A DNA stretch of 64,000 nucleotides, taken from the NCBI RefSeq assembly GCF_900187605.1, contig NZ_FYEA01000007.1, forward strand, positions 248,001-312,000. Reading direction: 5' to 3'. The notes under the pieces were generated by a model. That model was given only the letters and a program-made list of their open reading frames with translations, was not told where the DNA came from and searched no databases. The position numbers were made by a program, and so were the translations under genes. Shown here one piece after another: positions 8,314-17,641 of the stretch (the stretch's first letter is position 1; the number at the start of each line of letters is the position of its first letter). The DNA is from Pseudomonas sp. Irchel 3H7. GTDB taxonomy: Bacteria > Pseudomonadota > Gammaproteobacteria > Pseudomonadales > Pseudomonadaceae.

Positions 8314-9312
8314 ATGAAACTGAAGCGTTTGATGGCGGCAATGACTTTTGTCGCTGCTGGCGTTGCGACTGCCAACGCGGTTGCCGCTGTTGACCCTGCT
8401 ATCCCGAGCTACACCAAGACCACTGGTGTGTCGGGCAACCTGTCCAGCGTCGGCTCCGATACCCTGGCCAACCTCATGACCCTGTGGGCTGAGAACTACA
8501 AAAAAGAATACCCGAACGTAAACATCCAGATTCAGGCCGCTGGCTCCGCCACTGCGCCACCTGCACTGACTGAAGGCACCTCCAACCTGGGCCCGATGAG
8601 CCGCAAGATGAAGGACACCGAACTGGCGGCCTTCGAGCAGAAGTACGGCTACAAGCCAACCGCTATCCCGGTGGCCGTTGATGCCCTGGCTGTCTTCGTA
8701 CACAAAGACAACCCGATCCAGCACCTGACCATGGAGCAGGTTGATGCGATCTTCTCGTCGACCCGTCTGTGTGGCGCCAAAGCCGACGTGAAAACCTGGG
8801 GCGAACTGGGTGTGACCGGCGACCTGGCCAACAAACCAGTACAACTGTTCGGCCGTAACTCGGTATCCGGCACCTACGGCTACTTCAAAGAAGAAGCCCT
8901 GTGCAAAGGCGACTACAAACCGAACGTCAACGAACAACCAGGCTCGGCTTCGGTCGTGCAGTCGATCAGCTCCTCGCTGAACGGCATCGGTTACTCGGGT
9001 ATCGGTTACAAGACCGCCAGCGTGAAAACCGTGCCATTGGCCAAAAAAGGCAGCACTGACTTCATCGAAGACACCGAAGAAAACGCCCTGAACGGCAAAT
9101 ACCCGCTGTCGCGTTTCCTCTACGTTTACGTCAACAAAGCCCCGAACAAGCCTCTGGCTCCGCTGGAAGCTGAGTTCGTGAAGCTGGTGCTGTCGAAACA
9201 GGGCCAGGAAGTTGTGGTGAAAGACGGGTACATCCCGCTGCCAGCCAAGGTTGCTGCAAAAGCACTGGCTGACCTGGGTCTGCAGGAAGGCGGCGCTGTC
9301 GCAAAGAAGTAA
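8314..9312 (+). CDS. pstS: Phosphate ABC transporter substrate-binding protein PstS
   Basis: The protein of 332 residues has a Sec signal peptide ending near AVAA (about residue 24). Phosphate-binding elements are recognisable: [33 protein letters not shown] and [15 protein letters not shown], with Ser/Thr/Arg residues in the positions used to bind phosphate. It delivers periplasmic phosphate to PstCA. A Pho box precedes it and an intrinsic terminator (9350-9382) follows, so it can be made in excess over the permease genes, as is usual for a binding protein. Confidence 0.96.
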   Translation: MKLKRLMAAMTFVAAGVATANAVAAVDPAIPSYTKTTGVSGNLSSVGSDTLANLMTLWAENYKKEYPNVNIQIQAAGSATAPPALTEGTSNLGPMSRKMKDTELAAFEQKYGYKPTAIPVAVDALAVFVHKDNPIQHLTMEQVDAIFSSTRLCGAKADVKTWGELGVTGDLANKPVQLFGRNSVSGTYGYFKEEALCKGDYKPNVNEQPGSASVVQSISSSLNGIGYSGIGYKTASVKTVPLAKKGSTDFIEDTEENALNGKYPLSRFLYVYVNKAPNKPLAPLEAEFVKLVLSKQGQEVVVKDGYIPLPAKVAAKALADLGLQEGGAVAKK

Positions 9313-9349
9313 CAAATTGAGTCCAGGGTGAACCCCACCGGACTCAGGT

Positions 9350-9382
9350 AAAAGGCCGGATCTGCGCGCAGGCCGGCCTTTT
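9350..9382 (+). terminator. Intrinsic terminator after pstS
   Basis: AAAAGGCCGG pairs perfectly with CCGGCCTTTT across a 13-base loop, ending in a short T-run. It separates the pstS transcript from pstCAB-phoU. Confidence 0.8.
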
Positions 9383-9445
9383 CCACACCTCAAATTTTTG
9401 ATCCTCTGCCAGTCCCGCTGGCGGTGGATTTGCTGCGTCACTGCA

Positions 9446-9463
9446 TTGTCATCTTTCTGTCAT
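9446..9463 (+). promoter_or_regulatory. Pho box upstream of pstC
   Basis: TTGTCAT-CTTT-CTGTCAT matches the PhoB consensus at 13 of 14 repeat positions. The expected -10 (about 11 bases on, CTAGGGT near 9474-9480) would place transcription start very near the ATG at 9486, so the mRNA leader is very short or the start codon is internal. Confidence 0.85.
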
Positions 9464-9485
9464 ACAGGATCGCTAGGGTGAGCGC

Positions 9486-11768
9486 ATGAATGATCTGGCC
9501 AATTCCCAAATGACTACTAATCCTCCCAAGCGCATTGATTTCAATACGCCTGAGCTGCAACGCAAGCGCCGCATTCGCGCGCTCAAGGATCGCTTCACCC
9601 GCTGGTACGTCCTCGTTGGCGGTCTCGCGGTGCTGGCAGCCATCACCCTGATCTTCTTCTTCCTCGCCTACGTGGTTGCGCCGCTGTTCCAGGGTGCCGA
9701 CCTGACCGCGAAAGACTCGATCACCCCGGCCTGGATGCAGGACGCCGGCAAGCCGCTGATGATTTCGCTCGAAGAGCAGAATCAGGTGGCCATGCGCGTT
9801 TCCGATAAGGGTCAGGCATTGTTCTTTGATATCGACAGTGGCGCTGAACTGAAGCGCGTCGATCTGCCGGTTCCGGCCGGCGCCACCGTGACCTCGATTG
9901 GTGAAGATCAGCCGGGCCATCCGCTGGTAGCCGTCGGCCTGTCCAACGGTCAGGCGCTGGTGTTCCGTCACACCTATAAAGTCAGCTACCCCGATGGCAA
10001 GAAAACCATCACCCCGGCGATCGAATATCCGTACGGCGAGACGCCGATCGCGTTGAACGAAGCCGGCGGTGCGCTTGAACATGTCAGCCTGAACGCCACC
10101 GACACGACGCTGATGCTGGTCGGTTCGACCGGTTCGCAACTCAACGTGCTGTCGCTGACCAGCGAAGAAAACATGATGACCGGCGAAGTCACCAACGAGC
10201 AGAAGCGTATCGATCTGCCGCAGATGACTGAACCGGTGAAAAACATCTTCGTCGACCCGCGCCAGCAGTGGCTGTACGTGGTCAACGGTCGCGCTCAGGC
10301 CGATGTGTTCAGCCTGCGCGACAAGAGCCTCAACGGTCGCTACAAACTGCTGGAAAACGCTGACGCCGAAGTCACCGCGACCACGCAGTTGGTTGGTGGT
10401 ATCTCGCTGATCATCGGTGACTCCAAGGGTGGTCTGGCCCAATGGTTCATGGCCCGCGACACCGATGGTGAGCTGCGCCTGAAGCAGATCCGCACCTTCC
10501 AGATGGGCACCACGCCGATCGTTGAAATCAGCGCTGAAGAACGTCGCAAAGGCTTCCTCGCACTGGATGCCAGCGGCAAGCTCGGCGTGTTCCACAGCAC
10601 CGCGCACCGCACTTTGCTGGTCGATCAAGTGGTGGAAGGCCAAGGCCTGTTCGGTCTGTCGCCGCGTGCCAACCGTGTGATCGTCGAAGCCGGCGGCAAG
10701 CTGCAACCGCTGCTGCTCGATAACCCGCACCCGGAAGTCTCCTGGAGCGCGTTGTGGAGCAAGGTCTGGTACGAGAACTACGACGAGCCTAAATACGTCT
10801 GGCAATCGACCGCCGCCAACACCGATTTTGAACCGAAACTGAGCCTCTCACCGCTGACCTTCGGCACCCTGAAAGCTGCGTTCTACGCGATGCTGCTGGC
10901 CGCGCCGCTGGCTGTGGCTGCGGCGATCTACACCGCGTACTTCATGGCCCCGGGCATGCGCCGCAAGGTCAAACCGGTGATCGAGCTGATGGAAGCAATG
11001 CCGACGGTGATCCTCGGTTTCTTCGCCGGCCTGTTCCTCGCGCCGTATGTCGAAGGGCATCTGCCAGGCATCTTCAGCCTGTTGATGTTGCTGCCGATCG
11101 GCATTCTGGTCGCCGGTTTCACCTTCAGTCGTCTGCCTGAATCGATCCGCCTGAAAGTCCCGGATGGCTGGGAAAGCGCGCTGCTGATTCCAGTGATTCT
11201 GTTCGTGGGCTGGCTGTCGCTGTACATGAGCCCGTTCATGGAGAACTGGTTCTTCGGCGGCGACATGCGCATGTGGATCTCCCACGACCTCGGCATCACC
11301 TACGACCAGCGCAACGCTTTGGTGGTGGGTCTGGCCATGGGCTTTGCAGTGATCCCGAACATCTACTCGATCGCTGAAGACGCCGTGTTCAGCGTGCCGC
11401 GTGGCCTGACCCTCGGCTCGCTGGCTCTGGGTGCCACGCCTTGGCAGACCATGACTCGCGTGGTGATCCTGACTGCCAGTCCGGGGATTTTCTCGGCGCT
11501 GATGATCGGCATGGGCCGTGCGGTCGGTGAAACCATGATCGTGCTGATGGCCACCGGTAACACCCCGGTCATGGAAATGAACCTGTTCGAAGGCCTGCGC
11601 ACCCTGGCCGCCAACGTCGCGGTGGAAATGCCCGAGTCGGAAGTCGGCGGCAGCCACTACCGCGTGCTGTTCCTCTCGGCGCTGGTGCTGCTGTTGTTCA
11701 CCTTCGTCATGAACACCCTGGCAGAACTGATTCGTCAGCGTCTGCGCAAGAAATACTCGTCGCTTTAA
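9486..11768 (+). CDS. pstC: Phosphate ABC transporter permease PstC, long form
   Basis: The protein has 760 residues, more than twice the length of E. coli PstC. One membrane segment lies near residues 40-65. A large beta-rich, presumably periplasmic, domain of about 380 residues follows (blade-like repeats such as GQALFFDIDSGAELKRVDLP and PRQQWLYVVNGRAQADVFSLR). The canonical permease core starts near residue 455, with the cytoplasmic EAA-type loop around GLTLGSLALGATPWQTMTRVV. GGGTGAGCGC before ATG 9486 supports this start; an in-frame ATG at 9510 is an alternative given the close Pho promoter. It forms the channel with PstA. Confidence 0.93.
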   Translation: MNDLANSQMTTNPPKRIDFNTPELQRKRRIRALKDRFTRWYVLVGGLAVLAAITLIFFFLAYVVAPLFQGADLTAKDSITPAWMQDAGKPLMISLEEQNQVAMRVSDKGQALFFDIDSGAELKRVDLPVPAGATVTSIGEDQPGHPLVAVGLSNGQALVFRHTYKVSYPDGKKTITPAIEYPYGETPIALNEAGGALEHVSLNATDTTLMLVGSTGSQLNVLSLTSEENMMTGEVTNEQKRIDLPQMTEPVKNIFVDPRQQWLYVVNGRAQADVFSLRDKSLNGRYKLLENADAEVTATTQLVGGISLIIGDSKGGLAQWFMARDTDGELRLKQIRTFQMGTTPIVEISAEERRKGFLALDASGKLGVFHSTAHRTLLVDQVVEGQGLFGLSPRANRVIVEAGGKLQPLLLDNPHPEVSWSALWSKVWYENYDEPKYVWQSTAANTDFEPKLSLSPLTFGTLKAAFYAMLLAAPLAVAAAIYTAYFMAPGMRRKVKPVIELMEAMPTVILGFFAGLFLAPYVEGHLPGIFSLLMLLPIGILVAGFTFSRLPESIRLKVPDGWESALLIPVILFVGWLSLYMSPFMENWFFGGDMRMWISHDLGITYDQRNALVVGLAMGFAVIPNIYSIAEDAVFSVPRGLTLGSLALGATPWQTMTRVVILTASPGIFSALMIGMGRAVGETMIVLMATGNTPVMEMNLFEGLRTLAANVAVEMPESEVGGSHYRVLFLSALVLLLFTFVMNTLAELIRQRLRKKYSSL

Positions 11769-11784
11769 GCAAAGGTAGAAGTCT

Positions 11785-13455
11785 GTGAAACAGAACTCCC
11801 TGAAAGGATGGTTCAAGAGCGGCGCCCCGGGCGTCTGGATCAGCGGTGGCGCGGTGTCCATCGCGGTCATCATGACCATTGGCCTGCTGGCGGTAATTGC
11901 CGTGCGTGGTCTGGGTCACTTCTGGCCGGCGGACCTGGTCCACGCCCATTACGACGTACCGGGCCAGGCCAATCACCTGGTCATCGGTGAAGTGGTACAG
12001 AAAGAAGAAGTGCCCCGTGCCCGTCTGAAGAGCGCCGGTTTGCCGGTGCCTGATGAGGGTCCGGAATTCATGACCCGCGAGCTGATCAAGGTCGGCAACC
12101 GTGACCTGAACGGCAACGACTTCACCTGGATCGTCGGCGAGTGGCTGACCAACCAGACTACGCCGCCAGAACTGATGGCGATCGAGCGTCGCGAGTGGGG
12201 CAACTTCTACGGCTACCTGGTCAACGTCAAACAGGATGGCAAGGTCATCGCTGAAGGCGAGGCCGCGTGGCCTGAGCTGCAGGCGCGGATCAACCGTGTG
12301 AATGGGCTGGCGGCACAACTGAAGTCGCTGGAAAAGACTGACATCGGTGCGATCAACGCAGGCCTTGAGCGAATCCGTCTGCACGGTCGCAAACTGGAAC
12401 TGGAAGGCAAGCTCGACGCCACCGCACAAGCGGACATGGAATCCGAGCGCGCCGAACTGAATGCGCGTTATCAGGACATCGAAGCACGCCTGGCCGATCT
12501 GCATGCGCAGTTCAACCGCGATGCCCTGACCGCTCGCGATGCCAACGGCAAAGAGATCGAAATTGGTCTGGGCAAAGTGGTTCACGCCTACCAGCCGAAC
12601 GCGATGAGCACCTTTACCAAGGTCGGTTTCTACTTCAGCAAGATCTGGGAATTCCTTTCGGATGACCCGCGTGAAGCCAACACCGAAGGCGGGATCTTCC
12701 CGGCGATCTTCGGCACCGTGATGATGACCCTGATCATGGCGATGATCGTTACCCCGTTCGGCGTACTGGCGGCGGTGTACCTGCGTGAATACGCCAAGCA
12801 GAACACTCTGACGCGGATTATCCGCATCGCGGTGAACAACCTCGCTGGCGTTCCGGCGATCGTTTATGGCGTGTTCGGTCTGGGCTTCTTCGTTTACGTA
12901 CTCGGTGGTTCGGTTGACCGCTTGTTCTTCCCCGAAGCATTGCCGGCACCGACCTTTGGTACCCCGGGTCTGCTCTGGGCCTCGCTGACTTTGGCGCTGC
13001 TGGCGGTGCCGGTGGTGATCGTCGCGACCGAGGAAGGTCTGGCGCGTATCCCGCGTACTGTGCGTGAAGGCTCGTTGGCCCTCGGCGCGACCAAGGCTGA
13101 AACGTTGTGGAAGATTGTGATCCCGATGGCCAGCCCGGCGATGATGACCGGCATGATTCTCGCCGTGGCTCGCGCCGCCGGTGAAGTGGCGCCGCTGATG
13201 CTGGTGGGTGTGGTGAAACTGGCGCCGTCGCTGCCGGTGGACGGCAACTACCCGTACCTGCACCTGGATCAGAAGATCATGCACTTGGGCTTCCACATCT
13301 ATGACGTCGGCTTCCAGAGCCCGAACGTCGAAGCGGCCCGCCCGCTGGTGTACGCCACGGCGCTGCTGCTGGTACTGGTGATCGCGACGTTGAACCTGTC
13401 GGCGGTGTATATCCGCAACCACCTGCGTGAAAAATACAAAGCTTTGGACAGTTAA
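11785..13455 (+). CDS. pstA: Phosphate ABC transporter permease PstA, long form
   Basis: The protein has 556 residues. A first membrane segment at about 20-45 is followed by a large insertion of about 250 residues. This contains a predicted coiled-coil stretch (AQLKSLEKTDIGAINAGLER onward) and is presumably periplasmic. The permease core follows from about residue 305, with the ABC-contact motif VREGSLALGATKAETLWKIV near 425. The start is GTG at 11785, 17 bases after pstC, with an AAAGGTAGAAG Shine-Dalgarno. The large insertions in PstC and PstA occur in the same position (after TM1) and probably pack together. Confidence 0.93.
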   Translation: MKQNSLKGWFKSGAPGVWISGGAVSIAVIMTIGLLAVIAVRGLGHFWPADLVHAHYDVPGQANHLVIGEVVQKEEVPRARLKSAGLPVPDEGPEFMTRELIKVGNRDLNGNDFTWIVGEWLTNQTTPPELMAIERREWGNFYGYLVNVKQDGKVIAEGEAAWPELQARINRVNGLAAQLKSLEKTDIGAINAGLERIRLHGRKLELEGKLDATAQADMESERAELNARYQDIEARLADLHAQFNRDALTARDANGKEIEIGLGKVVHAYQPNAMSTFTKVGFYFSKIWEFLSDDPREANTEGGIFPAIFGTVMMTLIMAMIVTPFGVLAAVYLREYAKQNTLTRIIRIAVNNLAGVPAIVYGVFGLGFFVYVLGGSVDRLFFPEALPAPTFGTPGLLWASLTLALLAVPVVIVATEEGLARIPRTVREGSLALGATKAETLWKIVIPMASPAMMTGMILAVARAAGEVAPLMLVGVVKLAPSLPVDGNYPYLHLDQKIMHLGFHIYDVGFQSPNVEAARPLVYATALLLVLVIATLNLSAVYIRNHLREKYKALDS

Positions 13456-13460
13456 CACAA

Positions 13461-13555
13461 ATCCTGTGGGAGCTGGCTTGCCAGCGATGCAGGCGACTCG
13501 GTCAGCCAGTAACACCGCGCTGATGCCATCGCTGGCAAGCCAGCTCCCACAAGGA
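13461..13555. repeat. REPIN (family TGTGGGAGCTGGCTTGCCAGCGATG) inside the pst operon
   Basis: The left arm CCTGTGGGAGCTGGCTTGCC begins at about 13463, and its inverse ends at 13555. The element occupies most of the pstA-pstB gap. It belongs to a third REP family, distinct from the other five copies in this window. As a stable RNA hairpin it could shape mRNA decay or differential expression within pstCAB. Confidence 0.9.
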
Positions 13556-13639
13556 TCGGCGCAAGCCACAGATTTTCAGTAACCCATTGGCAAGGCCAGT
13601 GGTTCAACGAACCGAATTTGTTAGCACAGGGAGCCTCCC

Positions 13640-14473
13640 ATGCAGCACGAAACACATAGCCACGGCATCAACATGTCTGCCCTGGGTCGCGACAAGCAAA
13701 GCCTGAATCTGGCGCAGGAAACCGTGGCCATCGAAGTGCCGGGCCTGAGCCTGTACTACGGCGAGAAGCAGGCATTGTTCGACGTCAGCATGAACATCCC
13801 GAAGCAGCGCGTGACCGCGTTCATCGGCCCGTCCGGCTGCGGTAAATCGACGTTGCTGCGCACCTTCAACCGCATGAACGATCTGGTTGACGGCTGCCGC
13901 GTCGAAGGCGCGATCAACCTCTACGGCAACAACATCTATCGCAAAGGCGAAGACGTCGCCGAGCTGCGTCGTCGCGTCGGCATGGTGTTCCAGAAGCCCA
14001 ACCCGTTCCCGAAGACCATCTACGAAAACGTGGTCTACGGCTTGCGCATCCAGGGCATCAACAAGAAGCGCGTCCTCGACGAAGCGGTCGAATGGGCGTT
14101 GAAAGGCGCGGCACTGTGGGACGAAGTCAAAGACCGTCTGCACGAATCGGCACTCGGCCTGTCTGGCGGTCAGCAACAACGTCTGGTGATCGCCCGCACT
14201 ATCGCGGTTGAGCCGGAAGTGCTGCTGCTCGACGAACCGTGCTCGGCCCTCGACCCGATCTCGACCCTGAAGGTTGAAGAGCTGATCTACGAGCTGAAAT
14301 CCAAGTTCACCATCGTCATCGTGACCCACAACATGCAGCAGGCTGCGCGGGTTTCGGACTACACCGCGTTCATGTACATGGGCAAACTGGTCGAATTCGG
14401 CGACACCGACACCCTGTTCACCAATCCGGCGAAGAAGCAGACCGAAGACTACATCACCGGTCGTTATGGCTGA
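13640..14473 (+). CDS. pstB: Phosphate ABC transporter ATPase PstB
   Basis: The protein of 277 residues has a complete ABC ATPase motif set: Walker [10 protein letters not shown] (about residue 63), Q-loop in [19 protein letters not shown], signature LSGGQQQR (about 174), Walker [14 protein letters not shown] and the switch His in [10 protein letters not shown]. The NPFPKTI loop is typical of PstB. It powers phosphate import through PstCA and takes part in PhoU/PhoR signalling. It is preceded by GGGAGCC and separated from pstA by 184 bases holding a REPIN. Confidence 0.97.
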   Translation: MQHETHSHGINMSALGRDKQSLNLAQETVAIEVPGLSLYYGEKQALFDVSMNIPKQRVTAFIGPSGCGKSTLLRTFNRMNDLVDGCRVEGAINLYGNNIYRKGEDVAELRRRVGMVFQKPNPFPKTIYENVVYGLRIQGINKKRVLDEAVEWALKGAALWDEVKDRLHESALGLSGGQQQRLVIARTIAVEPEVLLLDEPCSALDPISTLKVEELIYELKSKFTIVIVTHNMQQAARVSDYTAFMYMGKLVEFGDTDTLFTNPAKKQTEDYITGRYG

Positions 14474-14544
14474 CAGTTGCGGGTTATTCACAGAATTGAC
14501 GCTGCGGCCCACCGCACCTTACCGGACGCTCCAAGGACGCCAAC

Positions 14545-15306
14545 ATGATTAGTAAAGAAGGCCTTACCCACCACATCTCCGCGCAGTTCAACGCTGAGCT
14601 TGAGGAAGTGCGCAGCCACCTCCTGGCCATGGGCGGGCTGGTCGAGAAGCAGGTCAACGACGCGGTGACCGCGCTGATCGAGGCCGACTCCGGCTTGGCT
14701 CAGCAGGTGCGCGAGATTGATGACCAGATCAACCAGATGGAACGCAACATCGACGAAGAATGCCTGCGCATTCTTGCCCGTCGTCAACCGGCGGCGTCCG
14801 ACCTGCGTTTGATCATCAGTATTTCCAAGTCGGTGATCGACCTTGAGCGCATCGGTGACGAAGCGACCAAGATCGCCCGCCGCGCGATTCAGCTGTGCGA
14901 AGAAGGTGAAGCGCCGCGCGGTTACGTCGAGGTTCGCCATATCGGCGACCAGGTGCGCAACATGGTTCGCGATGCACTGGACGCGTTCGCCCGTTTCGAC
15001 GCCGATCTGGCGTTGTCGGTGGCGCAGTACGACAAGATCATCGACCGCGAATACAAAACCGCCCTGCGTGAGTTGGCGACCTACATGATGGAAGACCCGC
15101 GCTCTATCTCGCGGGTCTTGAGCATCATCTGGGTGCTGCGTTCGCTGGAGCGCATCGGCGATCACGCACGTAACATCTCTGAATTGGTCATCTACCTGGT
15201 GCGCGGTACCGACGTACGCCACATGGGCCTCAAGCGCATGAAAGAAGAAGTTGAAGGCACAAGCGGCGAAACCGCTAATGTTCCGGGCGATGTTGACGAT
15301 AAGTAA
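14545..15306 (+). CDS. phoU: Phosphate signalling protein PhoU
   Basis: The 253-residue helical protein has two PhoU three-helix repeats. Each carries the metal-coordinating acidic motif (E-R-IGDEATKIAR near residue 110 and ERIGDHARNISE near 203). PhoU links the Pst transporter to PhoR and keeps the Pho regulon off when phosphate is plentiful. It is the last gene of pstCAB-phoU and is followed by a strong terminator. Confidence 0.97.
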   Translation: MISKEGLTHHISAQFNAELEEVRSHLLAMGGLVEKQVNDAVTALIEADSGLAQQVREIDDQINQMERNIDEECLRILARRQPAASDLRLIISISKSVIDLERIGDEATKIARRAIQLCEEGEAPRGYVEVRHIGDQVRNMVRDALDAFARFDADLALSVAQYDKIIDREYKTALRELATYMMEDPRSISRVLSIIWVLRSLERIGDHARNISELVIYLVRGTDVRHMGLKRMKEEVEGTSGETANVPGDVDDK

Positions 15307-15322
15307 GATTGCCTGAGAAAAG

Positions 15323-15349
15323 CGCCCGGCCCTTTGGCCGGGCGTTTTT
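15323..15349 (+). terminator. Intrinsic terminator after phoU
   Basis: CGCCCGGCC (15323-15331) pairs perfectly with GGCCGGGCG (15336-15344) around CTTT, followed by TTTTT. Confidence 0.92.
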
Positions 15350-15483
15350 GTTTGTGCTTTTCACAAGGCAGATCGAATTAAAAAGCAGCACCCGCGAACG
15401 AAAAGTCCCGGCGTGACTGAAGAGTTTTGGCAATGTGCCATCAGCCAGCGTTATGCTTGCCGGGATTTTAATAGGGGTGTTGG

Positions 15484-16440
15484 ATGAGCAAGATCAGTGT
15501 GTTGGTCGTGGACGATGCTTCGTTCATTCGTGACCTGGTGAAAAAGTGCCTGCGTAATTACTTCCCGGGGATCCGTACCGAGGACGCCGTCAACGGTAAG
15601 AAGGCTCAGGCCATGCTGGCCAAGGAAGCGTTCGACCTGGTGCTCTGCGACTGGGAAATGCCGGAAATGTCCGGTCTCGAACTGCTGACCTGGTGCCGCG
15701 AACAAGACAACCTCAAGACGATGCCGTTCGTCATGGTCACCAGCCGTGGCGACAAGGAAAACGTCGTGCAGGCGATTCAGGCCGGTGTTTCCGGTTACGT
15801 CAGCAAGCCGTTCACCAACGAGCAACTGCTGACCAAGGTCAAACAGGCGCTGAACAAGGTCGGCAAGCTCGATACCCTGATGAACAGCGCGCCGACCAAG
15901 ATGAACTCGGCGTTCGGTAACGATTCTCTGAGCGCCTTGACCGGTGGCAAGCCTGCCGTGGTCGGCGGTGCCCCGGCAGCGGCTGCGGTCAACCCGTTCG
16001 CCAAACCGGCAGCTGCCGCGCCAGCGCCCGCCGCCGCGCCGTCCCGTGGTTTGCTCAACAGCCCACCGGTCAAGGCACCCGTCGCCGCGTCGGCGCCGGC
16101 CAGTGGCCGTGGTCAGGGCCAGTTGCGCCTGCCAAGCGGTACTCAGCAATGTGTGATCAAGGCTTTGAGCATCAAGGAAGCGTTGCTGGTGGTGAAACGC
16201 ACCGACACCCTGCCGCAGATCCTCGACAGCGCCGTGCTCGATCTGGAGCAGGGCGACAACGCCGAAATCGCCCGCCTCAACGGCTACCTGCACGCCGTCG
16301 TTGCGTTTGAGCCGAAACCGGACAGCGACTGGCTGCAACTGACGTTCCGCTTTGTCGACCAGGATGCGCAGAAGCTCGACTACATCTCCCGCCTGATCGC
16401 CCGCGGCACGGCGCAGAAGCACTTCGTTCCGGGCGCGTAA
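15484..16440 (+). CDS. Response regulator with C-terminal PilZ-like domain
   Basis: The protein has 318 residues. Residues 1-125 are a CheY-type receiver with the acidic pair VVDDAS, phosphoacceptor Asp in LVLCDWEMPEMSG (about residue 57), the conserved Thr/Ser in VMVTSRG, and Lys in VSKPF. An Ala/Pro-rich linker (about 155-210) joins a C-terminal domain that contains LQLTFRFVDQDAQKLDYISRLI. That hydrophobic pattern resembles the last strand and helix of PilZ domains, but the RxxxR c-di-GMP motif is not seen, so nucleotide binding is doubtful. No cognate kinase lies adjacent. Confidence 0.85.
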   Translation: MSKISVLVVDDASFIRDLVKKCLRNYFPGIRTEDAVNGKKAQAMLAKEAFDLVLCDWEMPEMSGLELLTWCREQDNLKTMPFVMVTSRGDKENVVQAIQAGVSGYVSKPFTNEQLLTKVKQALNKVGKLDTLMNSAPTKMNSAFGNDSLSALTGGKPAVVGGAPAAAAVNPFAKPAAAAPAPAAAPSRGLLNSPPVKAPVAASAPASGRGQGQLRLPSGTQQCVIKALSIKEALLVVKRTDTLPQILDSAVLDLEQGDNAEIARLNGYLHAVVAFEPKPDSDWLQLTFRFVDQDAQKLDYISRLIARGTAQKHFVPGA

Positions 16441-16452
16441 TCGGCGTCTGTG

Positions 16453-16529
16453 AAAAGATCGCTGCCTTCGGCAGCTCCTACATTGGAATGCATTTTCCCT
16501 GTAGGAGCTGCCGAAGGCTGCGATCTTTT
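16453..16529. repeat. REPIN (family GTAGGAGCTGCCG.AGGCTGCGATCTTTT)
   Basis: AAAAGATCGCTGCCTTCGGC onward and its inverse ending ATCTTTT at 16529 are separated by about 24 bases. It is in the same family as the copies at 3443 and 17538. It starts 12 bases after the response regulator stop. Confidence 0.9.
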
Positions 16530-16628
16530 GCTTTGTGCGCTGGGCAAATTGAAACATCTGTCGACTAGCCTGGTCTGCTTCACCTGCTAGGCTCTTTTCC
16601 AGGCCTACCTTTCGACAGACTTTTGCCC

Positions 16629-17525
16629 ATGCGCGCGCGCCTGCTGTTTTTCTGTGGTCTCTTCATGGCCTCCACCTCGGCTGTGGCCATGACCATTTAC
16701 AAATCCACCGATGCCAACGGCGTGGTCTCGTACAGCGACCGGCCGAGCAAAGGCTCGCAGGTGTTCGTCTTTCAGGACCGCATGGTTGAGCGCCTGGAGC
16801 GGCAGGTCTATCTCGATATCAAGAAGCAGAAGGGCGTTGACGTGGTGTTCGTACGCAACGATCTGTATGCACCGGTCGAGGTGGCACTGGCGTTTACCGG
16901 CATGAGCAATGTACGCGGCGCGCCAGCCAAAGCCATCCGCCGGGTGCTGCCGGCGCGCAGCAACACGCGTCTGGCGCTGCTGACGGCGATTACCAGCGGC
17001 AAGCCGCTGGTCTATTCGCCGCAGTTCCAATATTCACTGGGTGACCCTTCTGGTGCTGCGCAGAGCTATCGCTACCCGTTGCCGTGGCGCGGTGGGCCGT
17101 TTCGTCTGAGTCAGGGCGCCAACGGTCAGTACAGCCACTATGGGCCGAAGAATCGCTATGCGATGGACATCGCCATGCCGGTGGGTACGCCGATCATTGC
17201 CGCGCGGGCCGGGGTGGTGGTGAAGACTGAAAACTCGCAGAGTGGGCGCGGCAATGATGCGTCGGGCAATTTCGTGCGGGTGCTGCACGACGACGGCACC
17301 ATGGGCGTGTACCTGCACCTCAAGCAAGGTTCGGTGAGCGTACGCGAAGGGCAGCGGGTGACGGTGGGCAGTCCGTTGGCGCTGTCAGGCAATACCGGCA
17401 ACAGCAGCGGCCCGCATTTGCACTTTGTCGTACAGCGCAATACCGGCGAGGGGCTGGTGTCGATTCCGTATCAGTTCAACCAGCCGCTGGGGGCGTTGCC
17501 CAACTTTGCGTTGGGCAAGCAGTAA
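16629..17525 (+). CDS. DUF4124 and M23-family peptidase, secreted
   Basis: The protein of 298 residues has a signal peptide ending near TSAVAM (about residue 21). It is followed by a DUF4124 segment (IYKSTDANGVVSYSDRPSKG) and a C-terminal LytM/M23 domain. The zinc ligands are visible: H in YSHYGPKNRYAMDIAMPVGTP (H-x8-D type), and HLHF in SSGPHLHFVVQ near residue 258, with GVYLHLKQGS between. It is therefore probably an active peptidoglycan endopeptidase. ATG 16629 is preferred over an in-frame TTG six bases upstream. Confidence 0.92.
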   Translation: MRARLLFFCGLFMASTSAVAMTIYKSTDANGVVSYSDRPSKGSQVFVFQDRMVERLERQVYLDIKKQKGVDVVFVRNDLYAPVEVALAFTGMSNVRGAPAKAIRRVLPARSNTRLALLTAITSGKPLVYSPQFQYSLGDPSGAAQSYRYPLPWRGGPFRLSQGANGQYSHYGPKNRYAMDIAMPVGTPIIAARAGVVVKTENSQSGRGNDASGNFVRVLHDDGTMGVYLHLKQGSVSVREGQRVTVGSPLALSGNTGNSSGPHLHFVVQRNTGEGLVSIPYQFNQPLGALPNFALGKQ

Positions 17526-17537
17526 GCTTCTAAAAGC

Positions 17538-17612
17538 AAAAGATCGCAGCCTGCGGCAGCTCCTGCATGGGAATGCGATCCCTGTAGGAGCTGCCGCAGG
17601 CTGCGATCTTTT
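17538..17612. repeat. REPIN (family GTAGGAGCTGCCGCAGGCTGCGATCTTTT)
   Basis: Inverted arms AAAAGATCGCAGCCTGCGGC onward and inverse ending ATCTTTT. It lies between the convergent M23 peptidase and CNNM genes, where it may also terminate both transcripts. Confidence 0.9.
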
Positions 17613-17641
17613 AGCAGGCAACGCGGTTTCCCGCATTGCAC

